A stretch of 6,213 nt of DNA from Burkholderia sp. (GTDB lineage Bacteria > Pseudomonadota > Gammaproteobacteria > Burkholderiales > Burkholderiaceae), in the NCBI GenBank assembly GCA_028292565.1, contig JAQGMD010000123.1, positions 1-6,213 on the forward strand, written 5' to 3'. Within the stretch, counting starts at the first letter, position 1. Every line of letters starts with the position of its first letter. Of this stretch, positions 1 to 6,213 are shown piece by piece. A model generated the notes under the pieces. That model was not told the DNA's origin. It searched no databases and saw only the letters and a program-made list of their open reading frames with translations. A program made the position numbers and the translations under genes.

Positions 1-239
1 TTGGTAACAAGCTCACGATTTATCGCAACGCAGAGGATGACAAGCACATTGCACTACGCTGGAAAAAGCGACTGCTGCGCCTGACCCGGGTGTCGACCAC
101 GACTGGCGCGAACCGATTCGAGAACGGCAGAAACGGCTGGGTATGGATCGACATCCCGACCAAGGGCATGTTGCTCGATTCGAAAAAAGGCCAGCAGCTG
201 GCCAACGAATGCAAGAGCGCCGAGCAGGTAAAGAGCTAA
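1..239 (+). CDS. MliC-like (C-type lysozyme inhibitor family) protein, C-terminal fragment
   Basis: Only the last 78 codons are visible (first full codon at 3-5, TAA stop at 237-239); the start lies left of the window. The readable part contains a hydrophobic/basic strand (ALRWKKRLLRLTRV), then TTGANRFENG, GWVWIDIPTKGMLLD, and a Cys nine residues from the end in LANEC. This follows the order of the MliC domain: a strand, an S-x-SGARY-like turn with the conserved small-Gly-Ala-x-Arg-aromatic core, a W-x-K-G-like segment, and a terminal Cys that normally pairs with an N-terminal one. Known MliC proteins sit in the periplasm or outer membrane and block host or environmental c-type lysozyme through that SGxxY loop. 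The N-terminal signal peptide or lipobox and the partner Cys would be upstream and cannot be checked. Only the loop pattern and terminal Cys support the assignment, so another small beta-barrel lipoprotein remains possible. The 118-bp gap to acnA suggests a separate unit. Confidence 0.5.
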   Translation, partial: GNKLTIYRNAEDDKHIALRWKKRLLRLTRVSTTTGANRFENGRNGWVWIDIPTKGMLLDSKKGQQLANECKSAEQVKS

Positions 240-346
240 GGTTTAAGAATCAAAAAAGCAACCAAGAAGAAACCATGTTTGACCGGCGCCCGAAAGCGTT
301 CTGCGCAACCGGCTCAAGTCATTTTTATTATTAGTGATTAGTACCT

Positions 347-355
347 AAGGAGAGG
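347..355 (+). promoter_or_regulatory. Ribosome binding site of acnA
   Basis: AAGGAGAGG lies directly before the ATG at 358. The AAGGAG core (347-352) is a near-perfect Shine-Dalgarno sequence with five bases of spacing, and it fixes the acnA start. The preceding AT-rich stretch (about 321-343) has no convincing pair of -35 and -10 boxes, so I do not place the promoter. Confidence 0.85.
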
Positions 356-357
356 CC

Positions 358-3069
358 ATGTCCCGCAACACTCTGAACACGCTGAAGGAATTCAAGATTT
401 CGGATTCCAAAAAAGGCAAGTTCTACTCGCTCCCCGCGCTCGAGAAAAAACTCGGCGTGAACATCTCGCGTTTGCCGGTTTCGATCCGCATCGTTCTTGA
501 ATCCGTGCTGCGCAACTGCGACGGCAAAAAGGTGACTGAAGAGCACGTCCGCGAGCTGGCCAACTGGCAGCCGAATGCTCCCCGCACCGAAGAGATCCCA
601 TTCGTGGTCGCGCGAGTCGTGTTGCAGGACTTTACCGGCGTGCCCCTGCTGGCCGACCTCGCAGCAATGCGCGGCGTAGCCAACAAAATGGGCATAAAGC
701 CGAAGAACATCGAACCACTGGTGCCGGTTGACCTGGTGGTCGACCACTCGGTGCAGGTGGACCACTACCGCGACACCAAGGCGCTCGACCTCAACATGAA
801 ACTGGAATTCCAGCGCAACAACGAGCGCTACCAGTTCATGAAATGGGGCATGCAGGCATTCGACACATTCGGCGTCGTGCCTCCGGGCTTCGGTATCGTG
901 CACCAGGTGAACCTCGAGTACCTGTCGCGCGGCGTGCACAAAAAGGATGACGTGTATTACGCGGACACCCTGGTCGGCACCGACTCCCACACCACCATGA
1001 TCAACGGTATCGGCGTGGTTGGCTGGGGCGTGGGCGGCATCGAAGCAGAAGCCGGCATGCTGGGCCAGCCGGTGTACTTCCTGACGCCGGACGTAGTCGG
1101 CGTCAACCTGACCGGCCAGTTGCGCGAAGGCGTGACAGCAACCGATCTGGTGCTGACCATCACCGAATTGCTGCGCAAGGAAAAAGTGGTCGGCAAGTTC
1201 GTCGAATTCTTCGGCGAAGGCACCGCGTCGCTGTCCACTACCGACCGTGCAACCATCGCCAACATGGCGCCGGAATATGGCGCGACCCTGGGCTTCTTCC
1301 CGGTCGACGAAGCGACTATCGACTACTTCCGCGGCACCGGCCGCAGCAAAGCTGAAATCGACGCTTTCGAAGGCTACTTCAGGGCGCAAAACCTGTTCGG
1401 CATTCCGAAGTCCGGTGAGATCGACTACACCAACGTGGTTGCGCTCGACCTCGGCTCCGTCGCACCGTCGCTGGCTGGCCCGAAGCGTCCTCAGGACCGT
1501 ATCGAAATCGGCCAAGTCAGGTCGACTTTCGCCGACCTGTTCAGCAAACCGACTTCCGAGAACGGTTTCAACAAGAAGGCGGAAGACCTCGACGCAACCT
1601 ACCAGACTTCGGACGGCATCAATGTCCGTAACGGCGACGTGCTGATTGCTGCCATCACTTCCTGCACCAACACCTCCAACCCGAGCGTGATGATTGCTGC
1701 CGGCCTGTTGGCGAAGAAAGCGGTTGAAGCCGGCCTGACCGTTGCACCGCATATCAAGACTTCGCTGGCTCCCGGATCGCGCGTGGTCACCAAGTACCTG
1801 GAAGCGGCAGGCCTGCTGCCGTACATGGAGAAGCTCGGCTTTGGCGTCACCGCATACGGTTGCACCACCTGTATCGGCAACGCCGGTGACTTGACCGCGC
1901 CGATGAACGAAGCCATCGTGCAAAATGACATGGTGGCCGCAGCGGTGCTGTCCGGCAACCGTAACTTTGAAGCACGTATCCACCCGAACCTGCGCGCCAA
2001 CTTCCTGGCCTCCCCTCCACTGGTCGTGGCCTATGCGATCGCCGGCAACATGACCACGGACCTGATGACCGAACCGGTCGGCAAAGGCAAAGGCGGCAAG
2101 GATATCTACCTCGGCGACATCTGGCCGACTTCGACCGAAGTCAACAGCCTGATGAAGCACGCGATGAACGCCAAGGTGTTCAAGGAGAACTACGCCGACG
2201 TACAAGGCGCTCCGGGCAAGCTGTGGGAGCAGATCTCAGGCGTCGCCATGGGCGAAGTGTACAACTGGCCGAAATCGACCTACATCGCCGAGCCGCCGTT
2301 TTTCGACGACTTCACGATGGAACCGAAGCCAGCTGCAACCGGCATCCAGGGTGCTCGCGCCCTGGGCGTGTTCGGCGACTCGATCACAACCGACCACATC
2401 TCCCCGGCCGGCTCGATCAAAGAGTCCAGCCCGGCAGGCCAATGGCTGCTGGCAAACGGCGTGATGAAAGCCGACTTCAACTCCTATGGTTCGCGCCGTG
2501 GCAATCATGAAGTGATGATGCGCGGCACGTTCGCCAACGTGCGTATCAAGAACCTGATGATCCCGGCGAAGCCGGACGGCTCGCGCATCGAAGGCGGCCT
2601 GACGGTGTTCCAGCCGAATGGCGAACAAATGTCGATCTATGACGCTGCGATGAAGTACATCGACGAAGGCACACCGACCATGGTGTTCGCCGGCGAAGAG
2701 TACGGCACCGGTTCGTCCCGCGACTGGGCAGCAAAAGGTACGCAGTTGCTGGGCGTGAAGGCAGTGATCGCACGTTCGTTCGAGCGCATCCACCGTTCCA
2801 ACCTGGTTGGCATGGGCGTGTTGCCGTTGCAGTTCCTGAACGAGCAAAGCATCCAGTCGCTCGGCATCACGGGCGAAGAAACATACGACCTGAAGGGCCT
2901 GGAAGGCGAGATCAAGCCGCAGCAGGTAGTCACGCTGGTGATCCACCGTACCGATGGCACTTCGCACGAAGAGCAAGTGCTGCTGCGTATCGATACACCG
3001 ATCGAAGTCGACTACTACAAGCACGGCGGTATCCTGCCGTTCGTTCTGCGTCAGTTGCTGGCAGCGTAA
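358..3069 (+). CDS. acnA: Aconitate hydratase A (4Fe-4S, IRP1/AcnA type)
   Basis: Cytoplasmic aconitase that interconverts citrate and isocitrate through cis-aconitate in the TCA and glyoxylate cycles. At 903 residues it has the length usual for AcnA/IRP1-type enzymes, not the AcnB layout with a swivel domain at the front. The three cubane ligands are present: Cys436 in SCTNTSNPS, and Cys502 and Cys505 in GCTTCIG. The active-site block DSHTTMING (Asp209-Ser210-His211) lies in the N-terminal catalytic region. The C-terminal swivel domain shows [13 protein letters not shown] (residues 673-685), [14 protein letters not shown] (710-723) with the substrate-binding arginines, and [13 protein letters not shown] (782-794) with the catalytic serine. 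The start is set by a strong Shine-Dalgarno sequence. AcnA homologues can act as RNA-binding proteins when the cluster is lost; that is family knowledge and nothing here shows it. AcnD of the 2-methylcitrate pathway is related, but no prp genes are visible nearby, so AcnA is the better call. No disruption is seen. Confidence 0.97.
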   Translation: MSRNTLNTLKEFKISDSKKGKFYSLPALEKKLGVNISRLPVSIRIVLESVLRNCDGKKVTEEHVRELANWQPNAPRTEEIPFVVARVVLQDFTGVPLLADLAAMRGVANKMGIKPKNIEPLVPVDLVVDHSVQVDHYRDTKALDLNMKLEFQRNNERYQFMKWGMQAFDTFGVVPPGFGIVHQVNLEYLSRGVHKKDDVYYADTLVGTDSHTTMINGIGVVGWGVGGIEAEAGMLGQPVYFLTPDVVGVNLTGQLREGVTATDLVLTITELLRKEKVVGKFVEFFGEGTASLSTTDRATIANMAPEYGATLGFFPVDEATIDYFRGTGRSKAEIDAFEGYFRAQNLFGIPKSGEIDYTNVVALDLGSVAPSLAGPKRPQDRIEIGQVRSTFADLFSKPTSENGFNKKAEDLDATYQTSDGINVRNGDVLIAAITSCTNTSNPSVMIAAGLLAKKAVEAGLTVAPHIKTSLAPGSRVVTKYLEAAGLLPYMEKLGFGVTAYGCTTCIGNAGDLTAPMNEAIVQNDMVAAAVLSGNRNFEARIHPNLRANFLASPPLVVAYAIAGNMTTDLMTEPVGKGKGGKDIYLGDIWPTSTEVNSLMKHAMNAKVFKENYADVQGAPGKLWEQISGVAMGEVYNWPKSTYIAEPPFFDDFTMEPKPAATGIQGARALGVFGDSITTDHISPAGSIKESSPAGQWLLANGVMKADFNSYGSRRGNHEVMMRGTFANVRIKNLMIPAKPDGSRIEGGLTVFQPNGEQMSIYDAAMKYIDEGTPTMVFAGEEYGTGSSRDWAAKGTQLLGVKAVIARSFERIHRSNLVGMGVLPLQFLNEQSIQSLGITGEETYDLKGLEGEIKPQQVVTLVIHRTDGTSHEEQVLLRIDTPIEVDYYKHGGILPFVLRQLLAA

Positions 3070-3079
3070 GTCTGTAACT

Positions 3080-3191
3080 CCTTCCCCTTCAAGGGGAAGG
3101 CCGGGATTGGGGCGCCCGGCTGAGGGATGGGTTTCTCTTGCACGCCACTGAAACCCATCCCCACCCTAACCCTCCCCCTTGAAGAGGATGG
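3080..3191. repeat. Composite palindromic intergenic element downstream of acnA
   Basis: About 112 bp of G/C-rich non-coding DNA starting 10 bases after the acnA stop. It contains a perfect palindrome at 3080-3100 (CCTTCCCC / GGGGAAGG around TTCAA). A second hairpin has a perfect 12-bp stem: GGGATGGGTTTC at 3124-3135 with GAAACCCATCCC at 3150-3161, loop of 14. The outer arms also match: 3087-3100 (CTTCAAGGGGAAGG) is complementary to 3171-3184 with one mismatch. The element could therefore fold as two local hairpins or as one long cruciform. The right part has the CCCCACCCTAACCCTCCCC wording typical of dispersed intergenic repeats in several proteobacteria. No T-tract follows the first hairpin, so it is not a classic intrinsic terminator; protecting the acnA mRNA 3' end is a possible role (inference). 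Confidence 0.7.
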
Positions 3192-3241
3192 AAAGTCGAG
3201 GAGTGCAAGCAAGCCGTAAGGATGCTCAAGTACTGTTGAGT

Positions 3242-3270
3242 TTGAGAGGAGCGCCTCCGGGCGTTTTATT
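3242..3270 (+). promoter_or_regulatory. Candidate sigma-70 promoter for the small membrane-peptide gene
   Basis: TTGAGA at 3242-3247 matches the -35 consensus in five of six bases. A 17-base spacer then leads to TTTATT at 3265-3270, four of six to the -10 consensus. Transcription would begin near 3277, giving a leader of about 20 bases that carries the Shine-Dalgarno sequence of the gene at 3298. The spacer contains the terminator-like hairpin described separately, so the two readings compete or the site has a dual role. Confidence 0.35.
3250..3270 (+). terminator. Possible short intrinsic terminator after acnA
   Basis: CGCC (3252-3255) and GGCG (3260-3263) form a short GC stem around a TCCG loop, extendable by a G-T and an A-T pair, followed by TTTTATT. 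The stem is only four to six pairs and it lies about 180 bases beyond the acnA stop, so strength is doubtful. It could end acnA transcripts or act as an attenuator 28 bases before the small gene. Confidence 0.35.
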
Positions 3271-3285
3271 AACAAAACTCAACTC

Positions 3286-3290
3286 TGGAG
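3286..3290 (+). promoter_or_regulatory. Ribosome binding site deciding the start of the small gene
   Basis: TGGAG is placed seven bases before the ATG at 3298. This spacing, with the in-frame open frame that follows, is the main evidence that the 50-codon frame is translated. Confidence 0.65.
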
Positions 3291-3297
3291 ACGCATC

Positions 3298-3450
3298 ATG
3301 TGGAAAATTTTTGTGGGGTTTGTCGTATTTGCAGCACTCGCCTTGTTTGTCATCATGAAAGGCGGCGACAAGGTCGATATGCAAGGTGAAGCCGGCGGCC
3401 ATGCACCTGCCACTTCGGAGCCTGCCTCCCCGGCTCCCGCATCAAAGTAA
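3298..3450 (+). CDS. Small single-pass membrane protein (50 aa), function unknown
   Basis: The frame runs from ATG 3298 to TAA 3448-3450 and encodes 50 residues. Residues 1-20 (MWKIFVGFVVFAALALFVIM) form one hydrophobic segment long enough to span the membrane. A short charged stretch follows (KGGDKVDMQGE), then a low-complexity tail rich in Ala, Pro and Ser (residues 33-50). One Lys near the N-terminus and charged residues after the segment make an uncleaved N-terminal anchor with the tail outside the cytoplasm plausible; a weakly cleaved signal peptide is the alternative. No Cys is present, so it is not a lipoprotein. A Shine-Dalgarno sequence precedes it and a strong terminator begins 17 bases after the stop, so it looks like a complete small transcription unit. 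I do not recognise a characterised family. Its place after acnA may be conserved in related genomes, which I could not check. Confidence 0.7.
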   Translation: MWKIFVGFVVFAALALFVIMKGGDKVDMQGEAGGHAPATSEPASPAPASK

Positions 3451-3466
3451 TCCAGGCATCAACAAT

Positions 3467-3499
3467 AGCCGCACGGTCATGCCATGCGGCTTTTTTGTT
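3467..3499 (+). terminator. Strong rho-independent terminator after the small gene
   Basis: AGCCGCA (3467-3473) pairs perfectly with TGCGGCT (3485-3491). Two further GC pairs sit inside, past a one-by-one mismatch, and a run of T (3491-3496) then GTTT follows immediately. This is the clearest intrinsic terminator in the window. It closes the small-peptide transcript, and any acnA readthrough. Confidence 0.88.
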
Positions 3500-3631
3500 T
3501 TCCGGTTTGCATATCAGGCAGCCGCTCATCACGCGGGCCCGAATAAGTCTCCGCGAAGCGTAAAATATCCGATAACGGCATGGTAAAGCGGTACTCCTGG
3601 ACACATTCCGATATTCAAACCGCGAATCCAC

Positions 3632-3637
3632 TACAAT
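3632..3637 (+). promoter_or_regulatory. Weak candidate -10 box before the DUF2863-like gene
   Basis: TACAAT matches the -10 consensus in five of six bases and lies 31 bases before the ATG at 3669. No good -35 box stands at 16-18 bases upstream; the nearest resemblance is TTCCGA at 3606-3611 with a 20-base spacer. The remainder of the gap from 3500 to 3668 shows no gene, repeat or RNA that I can recognise. Confidence 0.25.
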
Positions 3638-3668
3638 ACGATTCCCTTGCAACATACTTATCTTCTCT

Positions 3669-4919
3669 ATGCGCCGTCCCTCCAAAAGCCACTCCAGAAA
3701 ACTCTCCAGCGACAGCCAACGGCTGACATCGCTGGCTCAAGGACTGGTGCAGTCCTCGAGCCGAGTGGAAGAGCGCGCGTGGGAGCATAATCTCGACACG
3801 CTGCTGCACAAGCTGCTGAAGACAAATCACCAGGACACGCTCGACGCCGCACTCGACCATCTCTTCAAGTCGGACCTGATCGCCTACGATGCATTGATGG
3901 AAGCAGTCGAAGCATGCAGTGAGTCAGGCGCGCTTGAACACGAAGGCGTTGCGTACCAGGCTTTGCTGATCGCAATTCCGATTCTTGCATGGACGCGCTT
4001 CTCGATCGCCTCCGGCTCCGTGCCAGCCGATGCGGTGACGACGCTTAGCGCGCACCTGCATGCACATGTGCTGGCCCCCGATACCCGCGTGGCCATGGCG
4101 CCTACCCTGTTTGCGATCGACCAGCTTCCGCGCAGCCATGCCGAAACATTTGCTGTCACCCAGCGCATGACGCAGGCGGCGCTGTCCAATGGCCCGCTCA
4201 AGCCGCTCGCCAACCCGCCCGAGACTGCACCGTTTCTGGCTGACACGCGATATTTGCTGGCAACGGTAGTCGCCCGTGCCGGCGAGCCGCTCTTTCAATG
4301 GCAATCGACGATGAATCCAGCCGACCGCTTAACCGCGTTGGCCGCATGGAGCGAACAGGCAACGCCGAACATCGTGCGACTGCTGCCGGGCTGCAGCGTT
4401 GAGCTATTGCTGCCCGAGGCCTACTACGTCGCCTGCCGCGAAGCCGACAAATATATCCGCCCCGCATCGATTCGCGCCGCTGTGCATTTCCTCACCCACA
4501 CGCTGGGCCTGGAGTCGAACGGCCTGCGCGCAGTCATCGGCAGCTTCAGCGAAGATCCCCTGAGCGGCCGTGTCGATGAATACCGCATCGGCTTCACAGT
4601 GCGGCAAAGTCCCGACGTCGTGTACGGCCTGGTATGGCCGCTCTATGGACAGGAAGACGAGGAAGAAGCCAACGAAGCGTCGCTCGAAGTGCTGCTCACT
4701 CCGGAAGAATCCGCCGCGGGCGGACAACAGACGCCGATCGAGGAGATCCTCACTCTATTGCGCGAATGCGGCATCATTCACATCAAGCGTCATACCGAGC
4801 GCTTCCCCCTGGAGTTCTGTGAAGACTGCGGCGCTCCGCTTTATCCTGATCCGGATGCGGAATTGGTTCATGCGGAGATGCCGGAAGATGCGCCTGCGGG
4901 GACGGGGCATTTTCACTAG
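3669..4919 (+). CDS. DUF2863-like protein of unknown function
   Basis: Complete 416-residue protein, predicted cytoplasmic: no signal peptide, and the only hydrophobic stretch (around residues 95-110, ALLIAIPILAW) lies within a helical context. It opens with a basic tail (MRRPSKSHSRKLSSDSQRL) and a helical region rich in Leu, Ala and Asp, resembling the betaproteobacterial family DUF2863 as I remember it. The C-terminal part contains an acidic linker (EDEEEANEASLE), a stretch with Cys367, His371 and His375, then FCEDCGAPLYPDPD with Cys384 and Cys387, and HAEMPED with His401. One CxxC plus nearby His/Cys could form a metal site, but a full zinc ribbon is not evident. The start is the first ATG; its upstream sequence lacks a good Shine-Dalgarno match, so initiation may be weak. 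No biochemical role is known to me. The gene appears to stand alone, between a terminator upstream and a convergent gene downstream. Confidence 0.75.
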   Translation: MRRPSKSHSRKLSSDSQRLTSLAQGLVQSSSRVEERAWEHNLDTLLHKLLKTNHQDTLDAALDHLFKSDLIAYDALMEAVEACSESGALEHEGVAYQALLIAIPILAWTRFSIASGSVPADAVTTLSAHLHAHVLAPDTRVAMAPTLFAIDQLPRSHAETFAVTQRMTQAALSNGPLKPLANPPETAPFLADTRYLLATVVARAGEPLFQWQSTMNPADRLTALAAWSEQATPNIVRLLPGCSVELLLPEAYYVACREADKYIRPASIRAAVHFLTHTLGLESNGLRAVIGSFSEDPLSGRVDEYRIGFTVRQSPDVVYGLVWPLYGQEDEEEANEASLEVLLTPEESAAGGQQTPIEEILTLLRECGIIHIKRHTERFPLEFCEDCGAPLYPDPDAELVHAEMPEDAPAGTGHFH

Positions 4920-4964
4920 CGTTCTGTCAGGCTTAAATTTTCGGGTTTCGGTTGATCGCGGGTG

Positions 4965-4998
4965 ACTCCCCTTTCCCACGCAAGCGGGAGAGGGGAGT
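4965..4998. repeat. Long perfect-stem hairpin between convergent genes
   Basis: ACTCCCCTTTCCC (4965-4977) pairs with GGGAGAGGGGAGT (4986-4998) over 13 pairs including one G-T, around the eight-base loop ACGCAAGC. It lies 45 bases after the DUF2863 stop and 64 bases after the end of the CYTH gene on the other strand. Neither strand has a clear T-tract next to it, so it may work as a bidirectional pause or mRNA-end stabiliser more than a classical terminator. Its wording resembles dispersed intergenic palindromes of Burkholderiales; copy number cannot be judged from one window. Confidence 0.65.
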
Positions 4999-5023
4999 TA
5001 TCCACCTCCGTAGGGTGTGGCCC

Positions 5024-5073
5024 GTTGGTGCGCCCCGCGCACCATCCCACGCGCGGAACCCGTTACCACCAAC
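5024..5073. repeat. Nested inverted repeat reaching into the CYTH gene 3' end
   Basis: GGTGCGC (5027-5033) pairs with GCGCACC (5037-5043) around a three-base loop. A wider arm, GTTGGTG (5024-5030), is complementary to CACCAAC (5067-5073), the latter lying within the last codons of the minus-strand CYTH gene. CCCGTT is also repeated directly at 5021 and 5059. The stretch looks like a degenerate palindromic intergenic repeat, next to the hairpin at 4965-4998. Confidence 0.4.
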
Positions 5074-5530
5074 TACTAAACGGCCGCTTCAACAAATTCG
5101 CATTGAAATACCGCGCATCGTGCGTCACTTCTTCGCCGACCCACTGCGGCTTCTCAAACGCCTGATCTTCCGCCTCCAATTCAATCTCCGCAACCACGAG
5201 CCCGGCGTTATCACCAAGAAACTCATCAACCTCCCAAATCATCCCCTCATGCCGGATGCGATAACGATACTTTTCAATAATCGGCTTTTCGCACAACTCG
5301 TTCAAAAACGAATTCGCATCCTCAACCGGAATCGGATATTCCCACTCCCCCCGCGTCGCGCCCACCGTACGCCCCTTGATCGTCAACATCGCCGACTCAC
5401 CCTCAATGCGCACCCTGACAATGCGATCCGGCTGCGAGGACAAATAACCCTGCCGTAGCAACGCGCCCTGCCCCAGCGACTTCCAGTGTTGATCGCGGAC
5501 GAGAAATTTGCGTTCGATTTCGAGGCTCAC
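5063..5530 (-). CDS. CYTH-domain / triphosphate tunnel metalloenzyme (probable inorganic triphosphatase type)
   Basis: From the GTG at 5530-5528 the protein has 155 residues, the size of a single-domain bacterial CYTH protein. The hallmark ExExK motif sits at the N-terminus (Glu4, Glu6, Lys8 in LEIERKFL). Tunnel-lining charged residues follow in alternating strands: Arg39 and Arg41 (VRVRI), Lys52, Glu62 and Glu64 (EWEYPI), Lys87, Arg89, Arg91 and Arg93, Glu100 and Asp102 (WEVDEF), and Glu115, Glu117 and Glu119 (AEIELE). The end EVTHDARYFNANLLKRPF is typical of the family. Members hydrolyse the phosphoanhydride of triphosphate-containing substrates using divalent metal; small proteins of this subtype are reported as inorganic triphosphatases (for example in Nitrosomonas), so that activity is inferred. 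An ATG start at 5674 would add 48 residues with no domain logic and lie inside the upstream gene. GTG is preferred because AAGGA (5536-5540) precedes it by five bases and it overlaps the upstream stop. Confidence 0.9.
   Translation of the reverse strand: MSLEIERKFLVRDQHWKSLGQGALLRQGYLSSQPDRIVRVRIEGESAMLTIKGRTVGATRGEWEYPIPVEDANSFLNELCEKPIIEKYRYRIRHEGMIWEVDEFLGDNAGLVVAEIELEAEDQAFEKPQWVGEEVTHDARYFNANLLKRPFSSWW
5527..5530 (-). promoter_or_regulatory. GTGA stop-start overlap (translational coupling)
   Basis: On the minus strand the CYTH start GTG (5530-5528) shares two bases with the TGA stop of the carboxypeptidase gene (5529-5527). With the Shine-Dalgarno AAGGA located inside the upstream coding sequence, terminating ribosomes probably re-initiate here. 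Confidence 0.85.
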
Positions 5531-6213
5531 GGATTTCCTTGCGCAACGGCCTGCAGGATAGGTTGCAGAATCGCCGCACCCAGCCGCGCACTGCGAGCAC
5601 CGTTCCACCCAACTTGCGGGTCCGGCAATTTCGCGTTGTCCTTGAACGGCATCTCCAGCGTGAGCGAAAGACATTTGAATGTATGACCGACATACTTGGA
5701 AGCCAGCTTCAACATGTCTTCCCTGTATTTACTTGCGGCATACCCGTATTCCGTCTGGAAGTCCGGGCTGGCCAGCTTGAAATTATCGAGGAACGACTGT
5801 TGCGCGGCCAGCTGTTGCTCGGTGAATCCCTCCAGCATCTCGCAACCGGCCACAAATACATACGGCAACGCCTCGTCGCCGTGAATGTCCAGGAACACAT
5901 CGCAGCCCGACTCATGAATCCTGTTCCTGACAACAAAAACCTCCGGACTGGTTTCCATCGAAGGCGAAACCCACTCACGATTCAGGTTAGCGCCCGCGGC
6001 ATTGGTGCGTAGATTGCCGTGCACCGAACCATCTGGATTCATATTCGGCACGATATAGAACACGGCCTGCTGCAGCACCTGCCGCGCAACCGGGTTGAAC
6101 GGATCGATCAGCGCATCAACCATGCCTTCAACAAACCATTCAGCCATCGACTCGCCCGGATGCTGACGCGCAATCACCCAGACTTTTTTTGCGGCCGCCG
6201 GGTTTCCGACCAC
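5527..6213 (-). CDS. M14 family zinc carboxypeptidase, cytosolic carboxypeptidase-like, C-terminal part
   Basis: The frame runs off the right edge of the window; 228 codons are visible, ending at TGA. The first visible codon (GTG at 6213-6211) is probably an internal valine, because bacterial cytosolic carboxypeptidase-like proteins carry an N-terminal beta domain of over 100 residues before this point. Counting from the first visible codon, the zinc ligands His18 and Glu21 are in RQHPGES and the third ligand His111 is in LDIHGDE. Substrate-binding residues appear in NMNPDG (57-62) and HGNLRTNAAGANLNREW (65-81, with Arg69 and Asn78-Arg79). The catalytic glutamate is Glu187 in LTLEMPF. The enzyme should remove C-terminal residues from peptides; eukaryotic relatives deglutamylate tubulin, but bacterial substrates are unknown to me. 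The visible domain is complete. It is the upstream partner of the CYTH gene, whose translation it likely drives; the promoter lies outside the window. Confidence 0.9.
   Translation of the reverse strand: MVGNPAAAKKVWVIARQHPGESMAEWFVEGMVDALIDPFNPVARQVLQQAVFYIVPNMNPDGSVHGNLRTNAAGANLNREWVSPSMETSPEVFVVRNRIHESGCDVFLDIHGDEALPYVFVAGCEMLEGFTEQQLAAQQSFLDNFKLASPDFQTEYGYAASKYREDMLKLASKYVGHTFKCLSLTLEMPFKDNAKLPDPQVGWNGARSARLGAAILQPILQAVAQGNP

Noticed and set aside
279..307. TTGACC at 279-284 as the -35 box of an acnA promoter.
   Set aside because: No -10-like hexamer stands at 16-18 bases downstream (the bases there are GC-rich), so no promoter was called.
143..334. A 63-codon plus-strand frame overlapping the end of the first gene and the acnA leader.
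   Set aside because: It overlaps the MliC-like frame, lacks a Shine-Dalgarno sequence, and shows no domain or conserved composition.
331..2205. A 624-codon open frame on the minus strand opposite acnA.
   Set aside because: It is a mirror frame produced by the codon bias of acnA. Its translation is rich in His, Val, Gln and Arg with no recognisable domain, while the plus strand carries a complete aconitase.
2236..3024. A 262-codon minus-strand open frame opposite the acnA 3' part.
   Set aside because: Same origin: the antisense of a strongly biased gene, with no domain and no ribosome binding evidence.
3080..3191. Reading the palindromic element as a CRISPR array or insertion sequence.
   Set aside because: There are no regularly spaced direct repeats, no transposase frame and no visible target-site duplication.
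4952..5458. A 168-codon plus-strand open frame opposite the CYTH gene.
   Set aside because: Its Arg/Pro/Leu-rich product has no motif, and it begins in repeat DNA and runs antisense to a clearly conserved CYTH protein.
5539..6012. A 157-codon plus-strand frame opposite the carboxypeptidase.
   Set aside because: The minus strand carries all M14 catalytic residues in order; the plus frame has no supportive features.

Overview
The window looks like an ordinary chromosomal segment of a beta-proteobacterium, most likely Burkholderiales and perhaps Oxalobacteraceae. This rests on the DUF2863-type protein, which I know only from that group, the moderately high GC coding bias, and the IRP1/AcnA-type aconitase. 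The assignment comes from recognising families, not from a search.

Layout, left to right. (1) Bases 1-239, plus strand: the 3' end of a gene for a small protein whose C-terminus resembles the MliC family of c-type lysozyme inhibitors. (2) 358-3069, plus: a complete 903-residue aconitate hydratase A (acnA) with all three Fe-S cysteines. (3) 3070-3297: a non-coding stretch holding a composite palindromic element with several alternative stem-loops, then a promoter-like site that overlaps a terminator-like hairpin. (4) 3298-3450, plus: a 50-codon gene for a single-pass membrane peptide with its own Shine-Dalgarno sequence, closed by a strong intrinsic terminator at 3467-3499. (5) 3500-3668: a leader region with one weak -10-like box. 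(6) 3669-4919, plus: a DUF2863-like protein of unknown function with a C-terminal CxxC. (7) 4920-5062: a convergent intergenic region with two hairpins, probably repeat-derived. (8) 5063-5530, minus: a CYTH / triphosphate tunnel protein starting at GTG. (9) 5527 to the window end, minus: the C-terminal part of an M14-type cytosolic carboxypeptidase, whose stop overlaps the CYTH start in a GTGA junction.

Functional reading. acnA is the TCA/glyoxylate cycle enzyme for citrate-isocitrate isomerisation. It shares no obvious pathway with its neighbours. The M14 peptidase and CYTH genes form one translationally coupled unit on the opposite strand, converging on the DUF2863 gene. I see no mobile element, CRISPR array, RNA gene or defence system. 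The least explained items are the small membrane peptide after acnA, the two palindromic intergenic elements, the DUF2863 protein, and the M14-CYTH coupling.
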